Shown here one piece after another: positions 7,050-10,837 of a stretch of DNA of 10,837 bases. Positions within the stretch are counted from its first letter, which is position 1, and every line of letters starts with the position of its first letter. Origin of the DNA: Bacteroides sp. UBA1317 (GTDB lineage Bacteria > Bacteroidota > Bacteroidia > Bacteroidales > Bacteroidaceae); the NCBI GenBank assembly GCA_002307035.1, contig DBTL01000094.1, positions 1-10,837 of the forward strand, read 5' to 3'. The translations under genes were made by a program, and so were the position numbers. The notes beneath the pieces are model-generated. The model was not told the origin of the DNA. It saw nothing but the letters and a program-made list of their open reading frames with translations, and ran no database searches.

Positions 7050-10000
7050 ATGACAATAACGCAACTGCAACAACAATATGCTGCTCATCCGAATACGGAA
7101 GTAGTGAACAAATTGCTGAAAGATTCTTCTATAAAACATCTTTTTTGCGGAGGACTATGTGCTTCCGCAGCTTCCTTCTTTTCGTCAACTTTAGTGCAAC
7201 GCACTGCATACCCTTTCGTTTTTGTGTTGGGCGACCTCGAGGAAGCAGGTTATTTTTACCATGACCTCACGCAAGTACTTGGTGCAGAGGATGTTTTGTT
7301 CTTTCCTTCCTCTTTTCGAAGAGCTGCGAAGTATGGACAAAAAGATGCTGCTAACGAGATATTGCGTACTGAAGTCCTCAGCCGTTTGCAGAAGGGAGAT
7401 ACGTCACTTTGCATTGTTACTTATCCGGATGCGTTGGCCGAGAAAGTGGTTTCTCGTAAGGGGCTGAAAGATAAAACATTGAAACTTAGTGTGGCTGAGC
7501 GTGTAGATACGGGATTCATCACAGATATGTTGCATAGTTATGGATTTGAATCTGTAGATTATGTGTATGAACCGGGACAATATGCTGTTCGTGGCAGCAT
7601 CATCGACGTATTCTCTTTTTCGTCCGAATACCCTTTTCGTATTGATTTCTTTGGTGATGAGGTGGAAAGTATCCGTACGTTTGAAGTCGAATCGCAATTG
7701 TCGAAAGAAAAAAAGGAAAACATTGCGATTGTGCCCGATTTGGGTTTGGCAAATGATGGTGATACCTCCTTCCTCGATTTCATTCCCACCGAAACGATAC
7801 TGGCTATGCGCGATTTTCTTTGGGTACGCGAGCGCATACAGGCTGTGCACGATGAGGCTTTAACTCCGCAGGCTATTCTTTCGCAAGAGAGTGAAGAAGG
7901 GGGTGGCTTCAGCCTCGAAGGAAGGTTGATTGATGGCAGTGAATTTACCCTTCGGGCACTCGATTTTCGTCGCATAGAGTTTGGCAATAAACCTACCGGT
8001 ACACCGGATGCCAGCATTACGTTCAACGTTGCTGCACAGCCTATCTTTCATAAGAATTTCGATATGGTGGCCGACTCGTTCAATGACTTTTTAGAGAATG
8101 GCTACACCCTTTATATCTGTAGCGACAGCACAAAGCAGACAGATCGCATTCGTTCTATCTTTGAAGATAGGGGAGATAAAATCTCTTTTATCGGAGTGGA
8201 GCGTACTCTACACGAAGGTTTTGCCGACCACGTGTTGAAGATGTGTGTCTTCACCGATCACCAGTTGTTCGACCGTTTTCATAAATACAATCTCAAGAGC
8301 GACAAAGCACGTTCGGGTAAGGTGGCATTGTCACTTAAAGAGTTGAATCAATTTACCCCCGGCGATTTTGTGGTGCACACCGATCATGGAGTAGGGCGCT
8401 TTGCGGGCTTGGTGCGCATGCCCAACGGCGACACAACGCAGGAGGTCATCAAACTTGTTTATCAGAATGAAGACGTCGTTTTTGTCTCCATTCATTCGTT
8501 ACATAAAGTTTCAAAGTATAAAGGGAAAGAGGGCGAAGCACCCCGACTGAATAAGTTGGGTACGGGTGCTTGGGAAAAGCTGAAAGAACGTACGAAATCG
8601 AAGATTAAAGATATTGCGCGCGATTTGATAAAGCTTTACTCACAACGACGTGAAGAGAAAGGATTTGCTTACAGCCCCGATAGCTTTTTGCAGCGCGAAC
8701 TCGAAGCCAGCTTTATCTATGAAGATACTCCCGACCAGGGCAAGGCTACAGCCGATGTGAAGAAAGACATGGAACGGGATGTTCCGATGGATCGCTTGGT
8801 ATGTGGTGATGTAGGGTTTGGTAAGACGGAAATTGCTATTCGCGCCGCTTTTAAGGCGGTGGCCGATAATAAGCAGGTAGCAGTATTGGTTCCTACCACG
8901 GTATTGACTTATCAACACTATCAGACCTTTCGTGAACGGTTGAAAGAACTTCCCTGTAAGGTCGATTATCTGAGTCGTGCCCGTACCTCTACTCAGGTTC
9001 GCTCTGTTCTTAAAGGCTTGAAAGAGGGAAGTGTAAATATACTTATTGGTACGCACCGCATATTGGGTAAAGATGTGGAGTTCAATGATTTAGGACTACT
9101 CATTATTGATGAAGAACAGAAGTTTGGTGTGAGCGTGAAAGAAAAACTCCGGCAGTTGAAGGTAAATGTGGATACGCTTACCATGACTGCAACACCCATT
9201 CCCCGTACCCTGCAATTCTCATTGCTTGGTGCCCGCGATCTTAGTGTGATTTCTACTCCGCCGCCCAACCGATACCCCATACAAACTGAGCTACATACGT
9301 TTAACGAAGACGTGATAACCGATGCTATCAATTTTGAGATGAGTCGCAACGGACAAGTGTTTCTTGTCAACAATCGTATCTCTAATTTGCCTGAACTGAA
9401 AGCAATGATTCTTCGTCATATTCCCGATTGTCGCATTACCATCGGGTACGGACAAATGGAACCGGCTGAATTGGAGCAGGTGATTTATGGCTTTGTAAAT
9501 TATGACTTCGATGTACTTATTGCCACGACCATCATTGAGAGTGGCATCGACATCCCGAATGCGAACACCATTATTATCAATCAGGCGCAGAACTTCGGTT
9601 TGAGTGATCTGCATCAGATGCGTGGACGTGTGGGGCGTAGCAACAAGAAAGCTTTCTGTTATCTGCTGGCTCCTCCGCTTTCCGGGCTTACACCTGAAGC
9701 CCGTCGACGCTTGCAGGCTATCGAAAACTTTAGTGATTTGGGTAGTGGCATACACATTGCCATGCAAGACCTTGACATTCGTGGAGCGGGTAATATGCTC
9801 GGAGCCGAACAAAGTGGCTTCATTGCCGATCTGGGTTACGAAACCTATCAGAAGATATTGACCGAAGCAGTACACGAGTTGAAGACCGACGAATTTGCCG
9901 AACTGTATGCTCAAGAGATACAAGCAGACGGAATTATCAGCGGTGAACAGTTTGTGGAAGAGTGCACGATAGAGAGCGATTTGGAATTGCTCTTGCCCGC

Positions 10001-10418
10001 TGATTATGTAACAGGCAGTAGCGAACGTATGCTGCTTTATCGCGAACTCGATAAGTTGACACTCGACTCCGATGTGGCTGCTTTCCGTGTCCGTCTCGAA
10101 GACCGTTTCGGTCTTATACCTCCCGAAACGGAAGAGTTGCTTCGCATTGTTCCGCTTCGTCGCCTGGCAGCTAAGCTTGGTGCGGAGAGAGTTTTCCTCA
10201 AAGCAGGTCGCATGACACTTTTCTTTGTTTCCAATTCTGAAAGTCCCTACTTCCAGAGCGCAGCTTTCGGCAAGGTGATCAGCTATATGATGGCCTATAC
10301 CCGTCGTTGCGATTTACGCGATCAGAACGGCAAACGCTCTATGGTGGTGAAATCTGTAACAAATGTAGAGACAGCCGTTAGTGTGTTGCAGGAAATAACA
10401 GCAATGGAGGCTTCTTAG
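7050..10418 (+). CDS. mfd: Transcription-repair coupling factor Mfd
   Basis: The protein has 1122 residues, close to the usual length of about 1150. Mfd is a DNA translocase that pushes or removes RNA polymerase stalled at lesions and recruits UvrA for nucleotide excision repair. The order is a UvrB-like N-terminal module (about 1-330), the RNA-polymerase-interacting CarD-like domain (about 432-505, starting LNQFTPGDFVVHTDHGVGRF), a linking helix (about 505-545), and a RecG-like motor. The motor has Walker A GDVGFGKTE (586-594), Walker B DEEQKFG (687-693), TATPIPRT (713-720) and motif VI QMRGRVGRS (856-864). A TRG segment follows (about 885-930, DLDIRGAGNMLGAEQSG). A C-terminal D7 domain (about 970-1115) normally masks the UvrA-binding face until the protein is engaged. 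The ATG at 7050 lies just after a good promoter. No frameshift or missing catalytic residue is seen. RecG is excluded by the N-terminal UvrB-like and CarD-like domains. Confidence 0.98.
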   Translation: MTITQLQQQYAAHPNTEVVNKLLKDSSIKHLFCGGLCASAASFFSSTLVQRTAYPFVFVLGDLEEAGYFYHDLTQVLGAEDVLFFPSSFRRAAKYGQKDAANEILRTEVLSRLQKGDTSLCIVTYPDALAEKVVSRKGLKDKTLKLSVAERVDTGFITDMLHSYGFESVDYVYEPGQYAVRGSIIDVFSFSSEYPFRIDFFGDEVESIRTFEVESQLSKEKKENIAIVPDLGLANDGDTSFLDFIPTETILAMRDFLWVRERIQAVHDEALTPQAILSQESEEGGGFSLEGRLIDGSEFTLRALDFRRIEFGNKPTGTPDASITFNVAAQPIFHKNFDMVADSFNDFLENGYTLYICSDSTKQTDRIRSIFEDRGDKISFIGVERTLHEGFADHVLKMCVFTDHQLFDRFHKYNLKSDKARSGKVALSLKELNQFTPGDFVVHTDHGVGRFAGLVRMPNGDTTQEVIKLVYQNEDVVFVSIHSLHKVSKYKGKEGEAPRLNKLGTGAWEKLKERTKSKIKDIARDLIKLYSQRREEKGFAYSPDSFLQRELEASFIYEDTPDQGKATADVKKDMERDVPMDRLVCGDVGFGKTEIAIRAAFKAVADNKQVAVLVPTTVLTYQHYQTFRERLKELPCKVDYLSRARTSTQVRSVLKGLKEGSVNILIGTHRILGKDVEFNDLGLLIIDEEQKFGVSVKEKLRQLKVNVDTLTMTATPIPRTLQFSLLGARDLSVISTPPPNRYPIQTELHTFNEDVITDAINFEMSRNGQVFLVNNRISNLPELKAMILRHIPDCRITIGYGQMEPAELEQVIYGFVNYDFDVLIATTIIESGIDIPNANTIIINQAQNFGLSDLHQMRGRVGRSNKKAFCYLLAPPLSGLTPEARRRLQAIENFSDLGSGIHIAMQDLDIRGAGNMLGAEQSGFIADLGYETYQKILTEAVHELKTDEFAELYAQEIQADGIISGEQFVEECTIESDLELLLPADYVTGSSERMLLYRELDKLTLDSDVAAFRVRLEDRFGLIPPETEELLRIVPLRRLAAKLGAERVFLKAGRMTLFFVSNSESPYFQSAAFGKVISYMMAYTRRCDLRDQNGKRSMVVKSVTNVETAVSVLQEITAMEAS

Positions 10419-10616
10419 TTAATGTGAGGAGTAAAATAGGACTAACTTTATTCAAAAGAGCTGTTTCTTTCTTTTCGTATAAAATCAACTTTCATGAAGT
10501 CGACAAATGGTGCATACCAATTTATTTAATTGTTTCTGAGTTTAACGCATTGTCTTTTCAGCTTTAATTATGAGTTTTTTAATTCTCTGTTGCGTAATTA
10601 CGTAACAAGAAGCCTC
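10407..10616 (+). repeat. Long inverted repeat spanning the mfd 3' end and spacer, followed by a T tract (possible long-range terminator)
   Basis: The left arm GAGGCTTCTTAGTTA (10407-10421) contains the last Mfd codons and the TAG stop. The right arm TAACAAGAAGCCTC (10603-10616) is its reverse complement, apart from one extra A in the left arm (10417). Ten pairs are uninterrupted, and four more follow past the single-base bulge. Nine T residues (10617-10625) follow the right arm directly. A paired stem followed by a U tract is how an intrinsic terminator is built, but the 181-nt loop is unusually long. The arms could instead be a DNA element, such as recombination sites. The repeat is directly visible; its function is inference. 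Confidence 0.5.
10589..10606. promoter_or_regulatory. Near-perfect 18-bp palindrome upstream of the DUF4373 gene, candidate operator
   Basis: GTTGCGTAATTACGTAAC is symmetric except at one position pair (G at 10592 against T at 10603). The central ten bases, CGTAATTACG, are perfect. This size and symmetry suit a dimeric DNA-binding regulator. It lies 33 bp before the ATG at 10640. As RNA it could form a 7-bp hairpin with an AATT loop, which would compete with the right arm of the long inverted repeat because they share bases 10603-10606. No regulator can be assigned. Confidence 0.4.
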
Positions 10617-10626
10617 TTTTTTTTTC

Positions 10627-10635
10627 TAACCTTTG
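10627..10635 (+). promoter_or_regulatory. Imperfect -7-like box just before the DUF4373 gene
   Basis: TAACCTTTG resembles TAnnTTTG but has one extra base between TA and TTTG. It ends only 4 bp before the ATG at 10640. If used, transcription would begin at or next to the start codon and give a leaderless mRNA. Both the spacing defect and the short distance make this uncertain. Confidence 0.2.
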
Positions 10636-10639
10636 CCGA

Positions 10640-10837
10640 ATGAAAAATGATCAGTACTTTCCACACGATGTTACAGCGCACAATAACATTAAACTGTTAC
10701 GCCTCAAAGCCGATAAAGGTCTTGAGGGATACGGTGTTTATTGGTGCTTATTGGAGTATCTGCGCATGCAGAAAAATTATTCAATGCCACTCTCTCTGCT
10801 TCCTGCCTTGGCTCGGGAGTTTCGTCTTTCGACGGAG
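10640..10837 (+). CDS. Lin1244/Lin1753-type (DUF4373) protein, N-terminal 66 residues; gene continues past window
   Basis: The frame is open from the ATG at 10640 to the window end and starts MKNDQYFPHDVTAHNN. The pattern YFPHD, then an Asn-containing turn, then LRLKADKGLEGYGVYWCLLEYL (residues 20-41, with the core GLEGYGVYW at 27-35) is typical of the Lin1244/Lin1753-like N-terminal domain. That domain is found in Bacteroidota chromosomal proteins and in replication or DnaD-like proteins of phages and plasmids of Firmicutes. It folds like a winged helix in related replication proteins. The exact role of the chromosomal Bacteroidota copies is not established to my knowledge. It lies 221 bp after mfd on the same strand, behind the palindrome and T tract. 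Without the rest of the gene, a DnaD-like C-terminal domain cannot be confirmed. Confidence 0.85.
   Translation, partial: MKNDQYFPHDVTAHNNIKLLRLKADKGLEGYGVYWCLLEYLRMQKNYSMPLSLLPALAREFRLSTE

Noticed and set aside
7404..9923. Long antisense open frames inside mfd (for example 7404-7850, 8640-9056 and 9291-9923, minus strand)
   Set aside because: They are shadows of a well-conserved Mfd coding frame, show no recognisable domain and have no promoter or spacing that suggests use.
10419..10602. CRISPR array, tRNA or small coding gene in the spacer after mfd
   Set aside because: There are no direct repeats, no cloverleaf and no open frame of useful length. The stretch is AT-rich, and only the inverted repeat and palindrome stand out.

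Overview
The window looks like chromosomal DNA of a Bacteroides-type member of the Bacteroidota. The evidence is a moderately AT-rich composition, a periplasmic two-component sensor built from beta-propeller repeats (the hybrid two-component system type of gut Bacteroides), divergent promoters matching the Bacteroidota -7 motif TAnnTTTG, few purine-rich Shine-Dalgarno sites, a stand-alone methionine synthase reactivation protein, and a Lin1244/Lin1753-type (DUF4373) gene. The species cannot be named from the sequence alone.

Layout. Positions 1-6924 carry six genes, all on the minus strand. Read in transcription order from the right, the first three form a tight operon: a DPM1-like polyprenyl-phosphate mannosyl/glycosyltransferase (6924-6181), dihydroorotase PyrC (6184-4841) and a stand-alone MetH activation-domain protein (4844-3954). 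Each junction is a 4-nt ATGA overlap. After a 100-bp spacer come an ECF sigma factor (3853-3356) and, 20 bp on, a four-helix membrane protein that is a plausible anti-sigma partner (3335-2682). After another 101-bp spacer, a large sensor starts at 2580 and runs off the left edge. Its first 860 codons give a signal peptide, 14 propeller repeats, a Y_Y_Y domain, one membrane helix and the start of the cytoplasmic coiled coil.

A 125-bp divergent promoter region (6925-7049) separates this block from mfd, the transcription-repair coupling factor, on the plus strand (7050-10418, complete, all motor motifs intact). A 221-bp spacer follows. It holds a long inverted repeat whose left arm contains the mfd stop codon and whose right arm runs into a nine-T tract, and an 18-bp near-perfect palindrome beside the right arm. 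The last 198 bases are the start of a Lin1244/DUF4373-type gene, a family with similarity to phage and plasmid replication proteins.

Most of the window is housekeeping: pyrimidine synthesis, methionine/B12 metabolism, lipid-linked sugar transfer and DNA repair. The regulatory modules (sensor kinase, and sigma factor with membrane partner) lie at the left. The points most worth following are the inverted-repeat/T-tract/palindrome architecture between mfd and the DUF4373 gene, the cysteine-bearing insertion in the split MetH reactivation protein, and the ECF sigma factor paired with a non-FecR-like membrane protein. I did not find a clear new defence or mobile system inside the window.
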